Positions 9,532 to 18,197 of a stretch of DNA of 64,000 nt are shown here, one piece after another (within the stretch, counting starts at the first letter, position 1; each line of letters opens with the position of its first letter). Source of the DNA: Lactobacillus iners DSM 13335 (GTDB lineage: Bacteria; Bacillota; Bacilli; Lactobacillales; Lactobacillaceae); contig NZ_GG700809.1 in assembly GCF_000160875.1 (NCBI RefSeq), positions 28,701 to 92,700 of the forward strand, in the 5' to 3' direction. The notes below the pieces were generated by a model. That model made no database searches. It was given only the letters and a program-made list of their open reading frames with translations, and was not told the origin of the DNA. The position numbers and the translations under genes are program-made.

Positions 9532-9545
9532 TGGGAGTGATTTTA

Positions 9546-9797
9546 ATGTATCAGTTAGCTGATGTGGTTCAAATGAAAAAACCACATGCTTGTGGTGAAA
9601 ATCAATGGGAAGTTTTGCGAATTGGTGCAGATATCAGAATAAAATGTCTCGGATGTGGTCATCTAATTATGATGTCACGTGCTGATTTTAATAAAAAACA
9701 TAAAAAAGTTTTGCGTACAGCCAAAGATCCAGTTAATTTAAAATCTGAATTTTATGTACCAAAAGATAAAATTATTATTCCAAATATAAATAACTAA
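9546..9797 (+). CDS. DUF951 domain protein
   Basis: This is a small protein of 83 aa with a Cys pair typical of a zinc ribbon: CLGCGH, with a further Cys in PHACGENQWEVLRIG. The family sits between parB and ychF in many Firmicutes, as here. I place the start at the ATG at 9546, preceded by GGGAG, instead of an in-frame GTG 15 bases upstream that overlaps parB. It is probably co-transcribed with ychF. The family has no settled function. Confidence 0.88.
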   Translation: MYQLADVVQMKKPHACGENQWEVLRIGADIRIKCLGCGHLIMMSRADFNKKHKKVLRTAKDPVNLKSEFYVPKDKIIIPNINN

Positions 9798-9809
9798 GGG
9801 GAGAAAAAA

Positions 9810-10910
9810 ATGTCATTAACTGCAGGTATTGTAGGATTACCTAATGTGGGTAAATCAACTTTGTTTAATGCTATTACTAAAGCGGGTGCCGAAATGGCCA
9901 ATTATCCATTTGCTACTATTGAGCCAAATGTGGGGATGGTCGAAGTTCCAGATAAACGTTTAGCTAGAATTCAGGAATTAATCCCAGCTAAAAAAGTGGT
10001 GCACACTACTTTTGAATTTACAGATATAGCTGGATTAGTAAAAGGAGCTTCAAAAGGCGAAGGTCTAGGTAATAAATTCTTAGAAAATATTAGACAAACG
10101 GATGCAATAGTACATGTAGTTAGGGCATTTGAAGATGATAATATTACTTCCGTCACTGGTAAAGTTGATCCTGAAGAAGATATTAATACAATTAACTTGG
10201 AATTAGCTATTGCCGATTTAGATGCTGTTAATCGTCGTATTGCCAAAGTTCAAAAAGTTGCACAACAAGGAGATAAAGCAGCTAAAGCTGAAATGGCTGT
10301 CTTAGAAAAATTAAAACCTGTACTTGAGGAAGGAAATGCTGCACGTTCTATTGAATTTAATGATGACGAGCAACAAATTGTTAAAGGGTTATTTTTGTTA
10401 ACGACTAAACCAGTAATTTATGTAGCAAATATTGCAGAATCATCCATGGCGGATCCAGAATCAGATAGTTTATATCAAATAGTTAAAAAGCATGCAGAAT
10501 CAGAAAATGCAGAAGCTTTAGGTATTAGTGCTGCTACTGAAGAGGAAATAGCATCTATGGATGAGAGTGATAGACAGGAGTTTTTGGAAGCAGAAGGTGT
10601 CGAAGAATCTGGGCTGGATCGCTTAATTAAGGCGGCATACCATATTTTGGGATTGCGTACATTTTTTACTGCTGGTGGCACAGAAACTAGAGCTTGGACT
10701 TTTCGTGATGGTATGAAAGCTCCGCAAGTTGCTGGAGTTATCCATTCTGATTTTGAACGAGGCTTTATCCGTGCTGAGGTAGTTTCTTATGATGATTTAG
10801 ATAAATTTGAAACTATGCAAAAAGTCAAAGAAGCTGGCAAATTACGACTTGAAGGTAAAGATTACTTAGTTCAAGATGGAGACATTATAGAATTTAGATT
10901 TAATGTATAA
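9810..10910 (+). CDS. ychF: Redox-regulated P-loop NTPase YchF/OLA1
   Basis: This is an OBG-family P-loop protein of 366 aa. Walker A reads GLPNVGKSTLFNAIT, and the G3-type segment is DIAGLVKGASKGEGLG. The C-terminal TGS domain ends with LVQDGDIIEFRFNV. Family members bind ribosomes and hydrolyse ATP in preference to GTP. The ribosome site GGGGAG is eight bases before the ATG. It is followed 11 bp later by the DUF1129 gene. Confidence 0.97.
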   Translation: MSLTAGIVGLPNVGKSTLFNAITKAGAEMANYPFATIEPNVGMVEVPDKRLARIQELIPAKKVVHTTFEFTDIAGLVKGASKGEGLGNKFLENIRQTDAIVHVVRAFEDDNITSVTGKVDPEEDINTINLELAIADLDAVNRRIAKVQKVAQQGDKAAKAEMAVLEKLKPVLEEGNAARSIEFNDDEQQIVKGLFLLTTKPVIYVANIAESSMADPESDSLYQIVKKHAESENAEALGISAATEEEIASMDESDRQEFLEAEGVEESGLDRLIKAAYHILGLRTFFTAGGTETRAWTFRDGMKAPQVAGVIHSDFERGFIRAEVVSYDDLDKFETMQKVKEAGKLRLEGKDYLVQDGDIIEFRFNV

Positions 10911-10921
10911 AGGAGAAAAAC

Positions 10922-11698
10922 ATGAGTTTAGAGGAAAAAAATGCTGAAACAATTAAGGCACAAAAACTCCATTTGCAAAAGCAGGCAATGCAAATTAATA
11001 AAGTTAATGATATAGAGCATGCTAGTGCAGATGATCTATATGAATTACTTAGTAATAAAAATAGAGACTATGTTTTTAAGTTAAAAAAGCAACTAGCAGA
11101 TCAAGGAAAGCAAACAGAAGAACAAGTTGCTATTCTGATCGATAAATTATTACCAGAAATAGTTGTTGCTCAAAAAAAAGGAGTAACGGCAGTCAATTAT
11201 TATGGAAAATCTCCTATTGAAAAAGCATATGAATTGCTACATCCAGTAGAAAAGCCTAAAGAAACTTCATTTACTATGTTAGTGTTAGATAATATTCTCT
11301 TATATTTAACTTGCTTTTTGGGCATGTTTGGTTTGATCCAAATGTTTTCTAACCAAAAAAATAATAGTCAAAATATGGGGATTATTACTATTATGAGTGT
11401 TGGTATCATCTTTGGTATTTTAATGGCCTATTATAATCGAATGTTAGCTATGGATAAAAAAGACCGACCAGCTGTATGGAAATTAATAGCATATGGTATT
11501 GTCATGTTGGTAGGTGTGTATGTATGGATAGCTATTGTATCTGTTGTGCCAATTTTTAGACCAATTAATATTGTTTTGCCAGCTGTAGTTAATGTTAGTA
11601 TGGGTGTTATTGCATTTGTTTTGCGAATGTATCTTAAGAAAAAATATAATATAATTGATCCATTAAGAGCAAAGCAATTATCTAAATATAATAAATAA
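10922..11698 (+). CDS. DUF1129 family membrane protein
   Basis: This is a 258-aa protein with a hydrophilic, helical N-terminal half (about residues 1-115) and four to five hydrophobic segments in the C-terminal half, such as LYLTCFLGMFGLIQMF and ILMAYYNRM-type helices. The architecture and position next to ychF match the DUF1129 family of lactobacilli. Function unknown. It ends the ychF run and is followed by a strong symmetrical terminator. Confidence 0.8.
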   Translation: MSLEEKNAETIKAQKLHLQKQAMQINKVNDIEHASADDLYELLSNKNRDYVFKLKKQLADQGKQTEEQVAILIDKLLPEIVVAQKKGVTAVNYYGKSPIEKAYELLHPVEKPKETSFTMLVLDNILLYLTCFLGMFGLIQMFSNQKNNSQNMGIITIMSVGIIFGILMAYYNRMLAMDKKDRPAVWKLIAYGIVMLVGVYVWIAIVSVVPIFRPINIVLPAVVNVSMGVIAFVLRMYLKKKYNIIDPLRAKQLSKYNK

Positions 11699-11700
11699 AA

Positions 11701-11736
11701 AATAATCAAGGACACATGATTGTGTCCTTGATTATT
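11701..11736 (+). terminator. Bidirectional terminator
   Basis: A perfect 16-bp stem (AATAATCAAGGACACA and its complement) with a TGAT loop, flanked by A- and T-runs. It separates DUF1129 and the convergent hydrolase gene. Confidence 0.93.
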
Positions 11737-11750
11737 ATAAATTTTAAAAG

Positions 11751-12302
11751 TTAAATGATTTGAGCTCCTAAGCAAGTTTTAAAGTGATTTAGTGCCCACA
11801 AGTGTCCCTCTGGTGAGAAAGATCCTACTGCATTTTTATGAATAACAAGATTATAATTTAAGTTATAAGCATCAACCGCAGTATGTAGAACACAAATATC
11901 GGTGCACACTCCTGTCAAATGTAAAGTGGTGATATTTCTTTCCCTTAAAAAAAGGTCTAGAGATGTGCCACAAAATGATGAGTAGTGACTTTTGTCAATC
12001 ACTTCTACGCTATTACTATCTTTGTTGGTTTGGTACCAGTTTTCTAGTTTTCCATAAAATTGTCTTCCCCAAGTATTAGCTAAATTGTGTGGTGGAAATA
12101 ACTTACTTTCTACAGTATATGGATCATTTTTGATATGCAGATCTGTTGGAAGAATGATAAAGTCGCCCTGTTGCAAAAACTGATTAGCTAATGAAACAAT
12201 TTCATTTTCTAAAATTTGCCCAGGTTGTTTGCAACTTAACGCCCCATGATCATCTATGAAATCATTGGTATAATCTATGATTAACAAAGCCTGTTTGCTC
12301 AT
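11751..12302 (-). CDS. pncA: Cysteine hydrolase of the isochorismatase/nicotinamidase family
   Basis: This is a 183-aa alpha/beta hydrolase of the isochorismatase-like family. The catalytic triad elements are visible: Asp in LLIDYTNDF, Lys in VIDKSHYSSF and Cys in GVCTDICVLHTAVDA. The cis-peptide region before the Cys is present. In lactobacilli this gene is usually a nicotinamidase that returns nicotinamide to the NAD pool. The exact amide substrate is inferred. The ribosome site AAGGAG precedes the start. It is a monocistronic gene divergent from pcp. Confidence 0.82.
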   Translation of the reverse strand: MSKQALLIIDYTNDFIDDHGALSCKQPGQILENEIVSLANQFLQQGDFIILPTDLHIKNDPYTVESKLFPPHNLANTWGRQFYGKLENWYQTNKDSNSVEVIDKSHYSSFCGTSLDLFLRERNITTLHLTGVCTDICVLHTAVDAYNLNYNLVIHKNAVGSFSPEGHLWALNHFKTCLGAQII

Positions 12303-12384
12303 TGAAAACTCCTTAATTTAATATGTATTTACAATCATTATATTTATATTTCCCAAAAAATACTAGCTTTTAGGAGGAATATGT

Positions 12385-13020
12385 ATGAAAATTATGATAA
12401 CAGGATTTAACCCATTTAATGGAGAAAAAGTTAATCCAGCTCAAGAAGTATTAAAATTTTTACCTGATACCATAAGGGGACATCGTCTTGTCAAATTAAA
12501 TGTAGAGACAAGTTTTGAAAAGGCTGCATCTCAAGTTTATGATGCGTTACTTGCTGAAATGCCAGATTACTGTATTAATATCGGGCAAGCAGGTGGTAGA
12601 AGTGGTATTACACCTGAAAAAATTGCTATTAATTGGGTGGATGCTTCTATTGCTGATAACACGAATTATCAACCTAAAGGTCAAAAAATTGTTGCAAAGG
12701 GTATGGATGGTTATTTTACGCAACTACCTATTAATGCAATTGTCAAAAATATTCGAAATTCTGGTCTTCCTGCTAAAGTGTCAAATACTGCTGGTACATA
12801 TGTTTGCAATTATTTATTTTATAAAGTTCAATACTGGCGTAATACAGAATTTCCTAATCTTAAAGGTGGTTTTATACATATTCCTTATTTACCTTCTCAA
12901 GTTTTACAAAGTAATCAACCTTCTATGTCATTAAACGATATAACTAATGCAATGATGATTATGCTGAAAACAGTTATTGATTACGACGGTTTGAAAGATA
13001 TAACAAGTTTATATGATTAA
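12385..13020 (+). CDS. pcp: Pyroglutamyl-peptidase I
   Basis: This is a C15 cysteine peptidase that removes N-terminal pyroglutamate. It starts with MITGFNPFNGEKVNPAQEVL, the substrate-binding signature. The catalytic Glu is in PEKIAINW, the Cys in NTAGTYVCNYLFY, and the His in GGFIHIPYLPSQ. The length of 211 aa fits the family. A TAGGAGGAA ribosome site precedes the ATG. Confidence 0.96.
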   Translation: MKIMITGFNPFNGEKVNPAQEVLKFLPDTIRGHRLVKLNVETSFEKAASQVYDALLAEMPDYCINIGQAGGRSGITPEKIAINWVDASIADNTNYQPKGQKIVAKGMDGYFTQLPINAIVKNIRNSGLPAKVSNTAGTYVCNYLFYKVQYWRNTEFPNLKGGFIHIPYLPSQVLQSNQPSMSLNDITNAMMIMLKTVIDYDGLKDITSLYD

Positions 13021-13055
13021 TAAGATGCAATTATTTGTTAGAAATGTGATGGATT

Positions 13056-14144
13056 ATGGAAGAAAAAAGAAGATTATCTAGAGTTGAAATAAATCATCAA
13101 AGAGAAAAGAAAAAAAGAGTTTACAGATGGATCAAATATATTATCGGAATAATATTTTTGTTTGCTTGTATTTATGTTACTGCAGTTTATTTAAAAACTA
13201 AAAATGCTTTTGACAAGACATATGATCCTCAAAATTCTGTTACGCAAGCAGGTTTTAGTAGTAAAAAAAAGTTTGCTGTACTTTTACTCGGGACAGATAC
13301 TGGTGCTTTAGGACGTCATGAGAAACGTGGCAACACAGATACTATAATTGTTGCAACTGTCAATCCCAATGATAAAAAAGTATCTTTAATGTCGATTCCG
13401 AGGGATACTATGGCGGAAATGATTGGTAGTCCCAGATTTAGTGTTCATAAAATTAATGCCGCTTATAATATCGGGGGTCCAAAAATGGCTATGGAGACAG
13501 TAAGTAAGTTACTTAATGTACCTTTGAAATATTATATTACTATCAATATGGGTGGTATGACCAAATTAGTAGATGGAGTTGGCGGTGTTGATGTAGTTCC
13601 GCCTTTAACATTTACCTATGATGGTTGCTCTTTTACTAAGGGTGTTAAAACACATTTAGATGGTAAAAAAGCATTAGCATATGCACGTATGCGGTATGAT
13701 GATCCCCGAGGAGATTATGGTAGGCAATTGCGACAAAGACAGGTAATTATGTCGATTTTGAAACATTCGATTTCTTTTGATACAGTGAAAAATTTAGATG
13801 AAGTTTTAAACACTGCATCAAATAGTATCAAAACTAATATTCGCTTTGATTCTTTTATTAGTATTTTTAAAAATTATCGTGATTGCTCTAACAATATGTC
13901 AAATGATTATTTGCATGGCAATGGTGCAATGATAGGTGATGCTTCATATCAAGTGATGAGCAATAAAGAATTGAATAGAGTATCAAAAATTTTACGTGAA
14001 CAATTAGGATTAGAATATGTTGAGTTAGATAATAATGAAACGTATCAAAATAGCAAGAATAAGCAATTTGATTGGTTAAGTGGTAATCAAAATCAGCCTT
14101 ATTATATCTATGAACCTAATAGTAATAAATTATGGCATGGGTGA
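13056..14144 (+). CDS. LytR-CpsA-Psr (LCP) family cell-wall glycopolymer ligase
   Basis: This is a membrane-anchored enzyme of 362 aa that attaches wall teichoic acid or other anionic polymers to peptidoglycan. There is a basic cytoplasmic N-terminus, one membrane helix (about residues 25-45), then the LCP domain. The LCP signatures are LLLGTDTGA, RGNTDTIIVATVNP, MSIPRDT and YARMRYDDPRGDYGRQLRQR, with the Arg/Asp residues that bind polyprenyl pyrophosphate. The next gene overlaps its stop region, so the pair is probably one transcript. Confidence 0.92.
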   Translation: MEEKRRLSRVEINHQREKKKRVYRWIKYIIGIIFLFACIYVTAVYLKTKNAFDKTYDPQNSVTQAGFSSKKKFAVLLLGTDTGALGRHEKRGNTDTIIVATVNPNDKKVSLMSIPRDTMAEMIGSPRFSVHKINAAYNIGGPKMAMETVSKLLNVPLKYYITINMGGMTKLVDGVGGVDVVPPLTFTYDGCSFTKGVKTHLDGKKALAYARMRYDDPRGDYGRQLRQRQVIMSILKHSISFDTVKNLDEVLNTASNSIKTNIRFDSFISIFKNYRDCSNNMSNDYLHGNGAMIGDASYQVMSNKELNRVSKILREQLGLEYVELDNNETYQNSKNKQFDWLSGNQNQPYYIYEPNSNKLWHG

Positions 14145-14149
14145 TAGTA

Positions 14150-14764
14150 ATGTATAATTTAATAGCACTTATTGTAGGTTATCTATTTGGTAATATTTTA
14201 TGTGCATTTATTGTTTGTAAAATTAAATTTGGTATGAATCCTACTCAAATCGGATCACATAATCCAGGTACTGCTAATGTTGGTAGTATTTTTGGCAAGA
14301 AATGGGGTCTGTTGACATGTGTAGGTGATATAGTTAAAGCGATCTTGGCATTGATATTAGTTCTAATTGTTTGTCCTATGCATATTTCTCTTGCTTATTG
14401 TGGCTTGGGATTGATGCTAGGTCATGCTTTTCCTTTTTGGAATAAATTTAATGGTGGAAAATGTGTAGCAGTATCATTGCCAATTGTAATATTTTTTGAT
14501 TGGCAATGGGGAATTTTTTGTATCATCATTGAATTGTTATTGATGATAATTTTAAAGAATTTAGCTGTTTCACCTGTAATTAGTTTATTAATTTATAGTA
14601 TTGCAATGTTTGTGATATATAGTAACTGTGCAGGTATATTATTTCTCATTGGTTGGTGTGTAATGTTATATAAATTTAGAAATGACTTGGTTGCATATTG
14701 CAAAGGAGAAGGAAAAAGGACAGACATCCTATTTTTATTTAAGCGAGTATTAAAACATAAATAA
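14150..14764 (+). CDS. plsY: PlsY-like glycerol-3-phosphate acyltransferase paralog
   Basis: This is a five-helix membrane protein of about 204 aa. The PlsY active-site loops are present as GSHNPGTANVGS and GHAFPFWNKFNGGKCVAV, so it may transfer acyl groups from acyl-phosphate to glycerol-3-phosphate. The motifs diverge a little: His replaces Gly in the first loop, and Cys follows GGK in place of Gly. I choose the ATG at 14150, preceded by GGGTGA, over an in-frame ATG at 14132 with no ribosome site. It may be a second, specialised copy linked to the upstream LCP gene. Enzyme activity is inferred. Confidence 0.78.
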   Translation: MYNLIALIVGYLFGNILCAFIVCKIKFGMNPTQIGSHNPGTANVGSIFGKKWGLLTCVGDIVKAILALILVLIVCPMHISLAYCGLGLMLGHAFPFWNKFNGGKCVAVSLPIVIFFDWQWGIFCIIIELLLMIILKNLAVSPVISLLIYSIAMFVIYSNCAGILFLIGWCVMLYKFRNDLVAYCKGEGKRTDILFLFKRVLKHK

Positions 14765-14765
14765 G

Positions 14766-14794
14766 TTGACAAATAGTTAATTCTAAATTATTAT
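14766..14794 (+). promoter_or_regulatory. tyrS promoter
   Basis: TTGACA at 14766-14771 and TATTAT at 14789-14794, with a 17-bp spacer. It lies just upstream of the T-box leader. Confidence 0.8.
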
Positions 14795-14799
14795 CTAGC

Positions 14800-14994
14800 T
14801 AAGCAAGTAGTGTATAGATTCAGTGTTCAGAGAGCTAGTGGTTGGTGTGAGCTAGGCAGGTCTATATAACGAAATACAGATGGAGTAGTTGCCTTATTGA
14901 CTGTAAAGACGCTGCAAGCGTGAATACGGGTGGTACCGTGGTTAAAGTTGATTTAATCGCCCCTGATCTAATTTGTTGGATCAGGGGCTTTTTT
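14800..14994 (+). promoter_or_regulatory. T-box riboswitch leader of tyrS
   Basis: This is a tRNA-sensing leader. The T-box sequence GGGTGGTACCGTGG is at 14928-14941, and TGGT would pair with the ACCA end of uncharged tRNA-Tyr. The apical stem I region holds AGAGAG and GGTTGGTG. A UAC (Tyr) triplet at 14875-14877 in GAAATACAGA is the likely specifier. The leader ends in a terminator (14959-14994) with stem GCCCCTGATC and a T-run. Uncharged tRNA-Tyr should raise tyrS expression. Confidence 0.95.
14959..14994 (+). terminator. T-box attenuator hairpin of tyrS
   Basis: GCCCCTGATC pairs with GATCAGGGGC, followed by six T residues. It is the terminator alternative to the antiterminator of the T-box. 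Confidence 0.92.
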
Positions 14995-15004
14995 GGAGGA
15001 AAAA

Positions 15005-16258
15005 ATGGATATTTTAGAAGATTTAAAATGGCGTGGAGCTATTAATCAGCAAACAGATGAGCAAGGGTTGAGGGAATATTTACAACAGCATAAGGATTTA
15101 ACTCTATATTGTGGAACAGATCCTACAGGTGATTCGCTTCATATAGGACACTTGATACCCTTTATGATCTTGAAACGTTTTCAAATGGCAGGATACCATC
15201 CGATTATTTTGATTGGCGGAGCTACTGGAGCTATTGGTGATCCGTCAGGTAGAAAGACTGAGCGTGTTTTACAAAGTGAAGAACAAGTAAGACATAATGA
15301 AAAATGTTTAACATCTCAAATGGAAAAATTGTTTGGCACTGAAAATTTTGAAATTGTCAATAATGCTAGTTGGTTGAGCAAGTTAACTTTATTAGATTTT
15401 TTACGTGATTATGGTAAGTTATTCCAAGTGAATACTATGCTAAATAAAGATATTGTTGCAAGTCGCTTGGCCACTGGCATTTCATATACTGAATTTACAT
15501 ATCAAATAATGCAGGCTATAGATTTTTATTATTTGAATAAAAATAAAAATGTTACTTTGCAGATTGGTGGTGGAGATCAGTGGGGTAATATTACAGGCGG
15601 AATAGATTTAATTCACCGTATAGAAGGGGCTGATCATCCAGCATTTGGATTAACTATACCATTAATGCTAAAAAGTGACGGGACAAAATTTGGTAAATCT
15701 GCTGGTGGAGCTATCTGGCTTGATCCTGAAAAAACCAGTCCGTACGAATTTTACCAATTTTGGATTAATCAAGATGATCGTGATGTCATTAAATATTTGA
15801 AATATTTCACATTTTTATCTCATCAAGAAATAGAAGATTTAGCCATTAGCGTAGAAAAAGAACCGTGGAAACGATTAGCACAGCGAAAATTAGCGGAAGA
15901 AGTTACAAAATTTGTACATGGTGAAGCTGGATTGAGGGATGCTCAATTTATTACTAATGCTCTATTTGAAGGCAATATCATGGAATTGTCGGTTAAACAA
16001 ATTGAACAAGGATTTAAAAATGCTCCTTACGTTGAAATTTCCAAAGAATCTAAAAATTTGGTCGATCTTTTAGTAGAAACTGGAATTGAAAAATCTAAGC
16101 GACAAGCTCGTGAAGATATTAATAATGGTGCTATTTATGTAAATGGATCTCGCCAAAATGATTGCGATTTTTTGGTAGATGTGCCTAACAGTTTTGAAGG
16201 TAAATTTGTGATTATTCGTCGTGGTAAGAAAAAATATACTTTATTAAAAACAAAATAG
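15005..16258 (+). CDS. tyrS: Tyrosyl-tRNA synthetase
   Basis: This is a class I aminoacyl-tRNA synthetase of 417 aa. HIGH-type motif DSLHIGHLIPF lies near residue 45, the KMSKS-equivalent is KFGKSAGGAIW, and QIGGGDQWGN lines the tyrosine pocket. A C-terminal S4 RNA-binding domain follows (KSKRQAREDINNGAIYVNG). The start is the ATG at 15005 after GGAGGA; a longer in-frame TTG lies inside the attenuator and is rejected. Confidence 0.98.
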   Translation: MDILEDLKWRGAINQQTDEQGLREYLQQHKDLTLYCGTDPTGDSLHIGHLIPFMILKRFQMAGYHPIILIGGATGAIGDPSGRKTERVLQSEEQVRHNEKCLTSQMEKLFGTENFEIVNNASWLSKLTLLDFLRDYGKLFQVNTMLNKDIVASRLATGISYTEFTYQIMQAIDFYYLNKNKNVTLQIGGGDQWGNITGGIDLIHRIEGADHPAFGLTIPLMLKSDGTKFGKSAGGAIWLDPEKTSPYEFYQFWINQDDRDVIKYLKYFTFLSHQEIEDLAISVEKEPWKRLAQRKLAEEVTKFVHGEAGLRDAQFITNALFEGNIMELSVKQIEQGFKNAPYVEISKESKNLVDLLVETGIEKSKRQAREDINNGAIYVNGSRQNDCDFLVDVPNSFEGKFVIIRRGKKKYTLLKTK

Positions 16259-16260
16259 TA

Positions 16261-16297
16261 AAAAAGACATGCGTTTTAAGCGTATGTCTTTTTATTT
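16261..16297 (+). terminator. Terminator after tyrS
   Basis: AAAAAGACATGCG pairs with CGTATGTCTTTTT (one wobble), followed by TATTT. Confidence 0.88.
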
Positions 16298-16316
16298 ATG
16301 CTAATATTAAATATAT

Positions 16317-16389
16317 GCTGTTTTAGCTCAGTAGGTAGAGCACCGCCGTGGTAAGGAGGAGGTCCTCAGTTCAAATCTGAGAAACAGCT
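16317..16389 (+). tRNA. tRNA-Thr (anticodon GGT) with a mismatched anticodon stem
   Basis: It folds as a cloverleaf. The acceptor GCTGTTT/AAACAGC is perfect, the D stem is GCTC/GAGC, and the T arm is CTCAG-TTCAAAT-CTGAG. The anticodon loop GTGGTAA gives GGT, which reads ACC/ACU threonine codons. The anticodon stem CCGCC/GGAGG has a G-A mismatch in its middle pair. CCA is not encoded. It is a single tRNA between tyrS and the PfkB-like gene. Confidence 0.9.
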
Positions 16390-16474
16390 TATTGGCTAAT
16401 TTTATTTTGTAAAAGATATATTAACTATAGTGTAATATAATGATGATGAGCTAATATTTAAAGAGGTTATACTT

Positions 16475-17293
16475 GTGATTTATACGATTACTTTGAATGA
16501 TGATAAAAATAATACTTGTTGTGGAACTTATGTATCATTATTGCTTAAGAAAAAAGATATCGAGTCAATTGCGTTAGGAATTATTCCTAATGATTATCAA
16601 AAAGCAGAAAAATTATTGGATGATGCAGATATTAAACATGATTTTATAAAAATTGATGCCACTCAATTAGATCTTTTTGGAGAAGATAAACAAGTTGCAA
16701 TTAGTGCACAACAAAAATTATTAGATAATTTAAAGTGCCTAAACAAGGGCGATATTTTAGTTATATGTGGTAGTTTTGCTAAAGGAATATCACCTGTTTA
16801 TTTATCCGATATGGCTGCTATTGCACATAAAAAAGGAGCATACTTGGTTGTATCTGTACCATATGCAACTGTCATGGATATTTTACCTTTGCAACCATTT
16901 TTAATTCAGTTGACGGGTCAAGATATAAAGAACATTTTTGATAAAGTAGCAGGCAGGCAATTACTATATCAATCAGCTCACTATATGGTAGCGAAAGGGG
17001 CCAGTCATGTTTTATGTACGTTGGATAAGCAACATATAGCCGTAATTAATATGACACAAGGTTTTGTGGCTGAAGTGCCAGATGTTAAAAAGGTTTCAGG
17101 AGTAGGATGTCAAGAATCCTTATTAGCGACCTTTTTAACAGGTATTTTAAAGAATCATATGACTATTACTAATTTAGCCAATAGTGTAGCTGCATATGCT
17201 GATTCTTTACAAAAAGATGGGTTGACGGACTATAGCAATAATTTAGCTCTTCAGAGAAAAGTTATTGCTCAAAAAATTATGTTTGATGATTAA
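16475..17293 (+). CDS. Degenerate PfkB-family sugar kinase-like protein
   Basis: This 272-aa protein resembles 1-phosphofructokinase/tagatose-6-phosphate kinase. It begins MIYTITLN like that family, but the usual substrate-binding and lid segment is missing and the chain moves straight to ADIKHDFIKI-like sequence. The catalytic GAGD/GSGD motif near residues 209-212 reads GVGC, so the base Asp is replaced by Cys. It is probably catalytically inactive or changed in role. The start is a GTG after AAAGAGG. It is monocistronic, ending in a bidirectional terminator. Kinase ancestry is clear; present function is unknown. Confidence 0.72.
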   Translation: MIYTITLNDDKNNTCCGTYVSLLLKKKDIESIALGIIPNDYQKAEKLLDDADIKHDFIKIDATQLDLFGEDKQVAISAQQKLLDNLKCLNKGDILVICGSFAKGISPVYLSDMAAIAHKKGAYLVVSVPYATVMDILPLQPFLIQLTGQDIKNIFDKVAGRQLLYQSAHYMVAKGASHVLCTLDKQHIAVINMTQGFVAEVPDVKKVSGVGCQESLLATFLTGILKNHMTITNLANSVAAYADSLQKDGLTDYSNNLALQRKVIAQKIMFDD

Positions 17294-17294
17294 A

Positions 17295-17335
17295 AAAATA
17301 ATGCTAATTTATCAAAATTAGCATTATTTTTATTT
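17295..17335 (+). terminator. Bidirectional terminator
   Basis: AAATAATGCTAATTT pairs with AAATTAGCATTATTT with a short loop, followed by a T-run. It separates convergent genes and overlaps the last codons of the lipoprotein gene. Confidence 0.88.
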
Positions 17336-18130
17336 TTGCTTTCTAATATCGAAAGCTGATTTGACAATATTTTGTGGAATAGCTAAAGTATCATGTTGAC
17401 CAAATTCGTCATATATTGCATGCCAACTGCATGTGTAATCGTTACTAAAAACAAAATCTGCTGCTAAATCTATCCGAACAATTTTATTAGTATGTTTATT
17501 TATGATATAAACAAAATTGATCCTAGTTGGTTCAGAAACCTTTACTGCCCTAGCTAAATTCATATTTTGTGAACCAGGTGTATTTAAAGCGTCGATAACT
17601 AAATTGTTAACTGATCTCCAAGCAGAAGTATCCGTCTTTGAATAAGTGAAGATGTAGTTACCATTGCTAATTTTGATTTTAGCTTTATTGGTCATCACTT
17701 TGTTTAAATTGGAGAAATTTTTGGCATTAAAGCGGTTAAATATTTGATCAGGACTAAATTTATCGTTAGTGTTAGTATTTTTAATCCATTTTCCTTTGTT
17801 TTGAGGTAGCAGTATGTATACCATATTATTATTTAGCCAAAATTGTTCACTATTAACCTTATTTCCTTGATTTAATGAATATTTTATATTGACTAGATCA
17901 GGTTTAAATAAAGCCGTCATTGAACTATCCTGTTTCATTTTTTTAGATTGAACTGTTTCTATAAAATGTCCACTGTTAAATGATTGATTAAAAGCATGTT
18001 TTAATGTGGTCGTAGCTACTGTTCGTATATTGTCGTTGCTTGCTTGGTTGTCAATTGCTTTTTTGGCACATCCTGAAGTCATACAACAAACTAACATTAA
18101 TGTAAATAAAAGTGTGTGTCTTTTATTCAT
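17330..18130 (-). CDS. Secreted lipoprotein of unknown function
   Basis: This is a 266-aa protein with a lipoprotein signal: a basic start, a hydrophobic core and the lipobox MTSGC, with Cys near residue 21 as the lipidation site. The mature part is rich in beta-strand patterns such as NNMVYILLPQNKGKWIKN and YIINKHTNKIVRIDLAADF. These recall LolA/LppX-like or DUF6612-type lipoproteins, but I cannot assign a family firmly. The ribosome site CGGAGGG precedes the ATG. It is a single gene. Confidence 0.75.
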   Translation of the reverse strand: MNKRHTLLFTLMLVCCMTSGCAKKAIDNQASNDNIRTVATTTLKHAFNQSFNSGHFIETVQSKKMKQDSSMTALFKPDLVNIKYSLNQGNKVNSEQFWLNNNMVYILLPQNKGKWIKNTNTNDKFSPDQIFNRFNAKNFSNLNKVMTNKAKIKISNGNYIFTYSKTDTSAWRSVNNLVIDALNTPGSQNMNLARAVKVSEPTRINFVYIINKHTNKIVRIDLAADFVFSNDYTCSWHAIYDEFGQHDTLAIPQNIVKSAFDIRKQK

Positions 18131-18197
18131 TGTAAACCCTCCGATATATTATAGATTCGATGTAATAATTTTACTCTTATTATTTTTGAAATGTAAT

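Noticed and set aside
6174-9600. parS sites near noc/parA/parB
   Set aside because: I looked for TGTTTCACGTGAAACA-like palindromes and saw only poor matches, such as near 6290.
12515-12934. 139-aa ORF inside pcp
   Set aside because: It is a hydrophobic shadow frame of the pyroglutamyl-peptidase gene.
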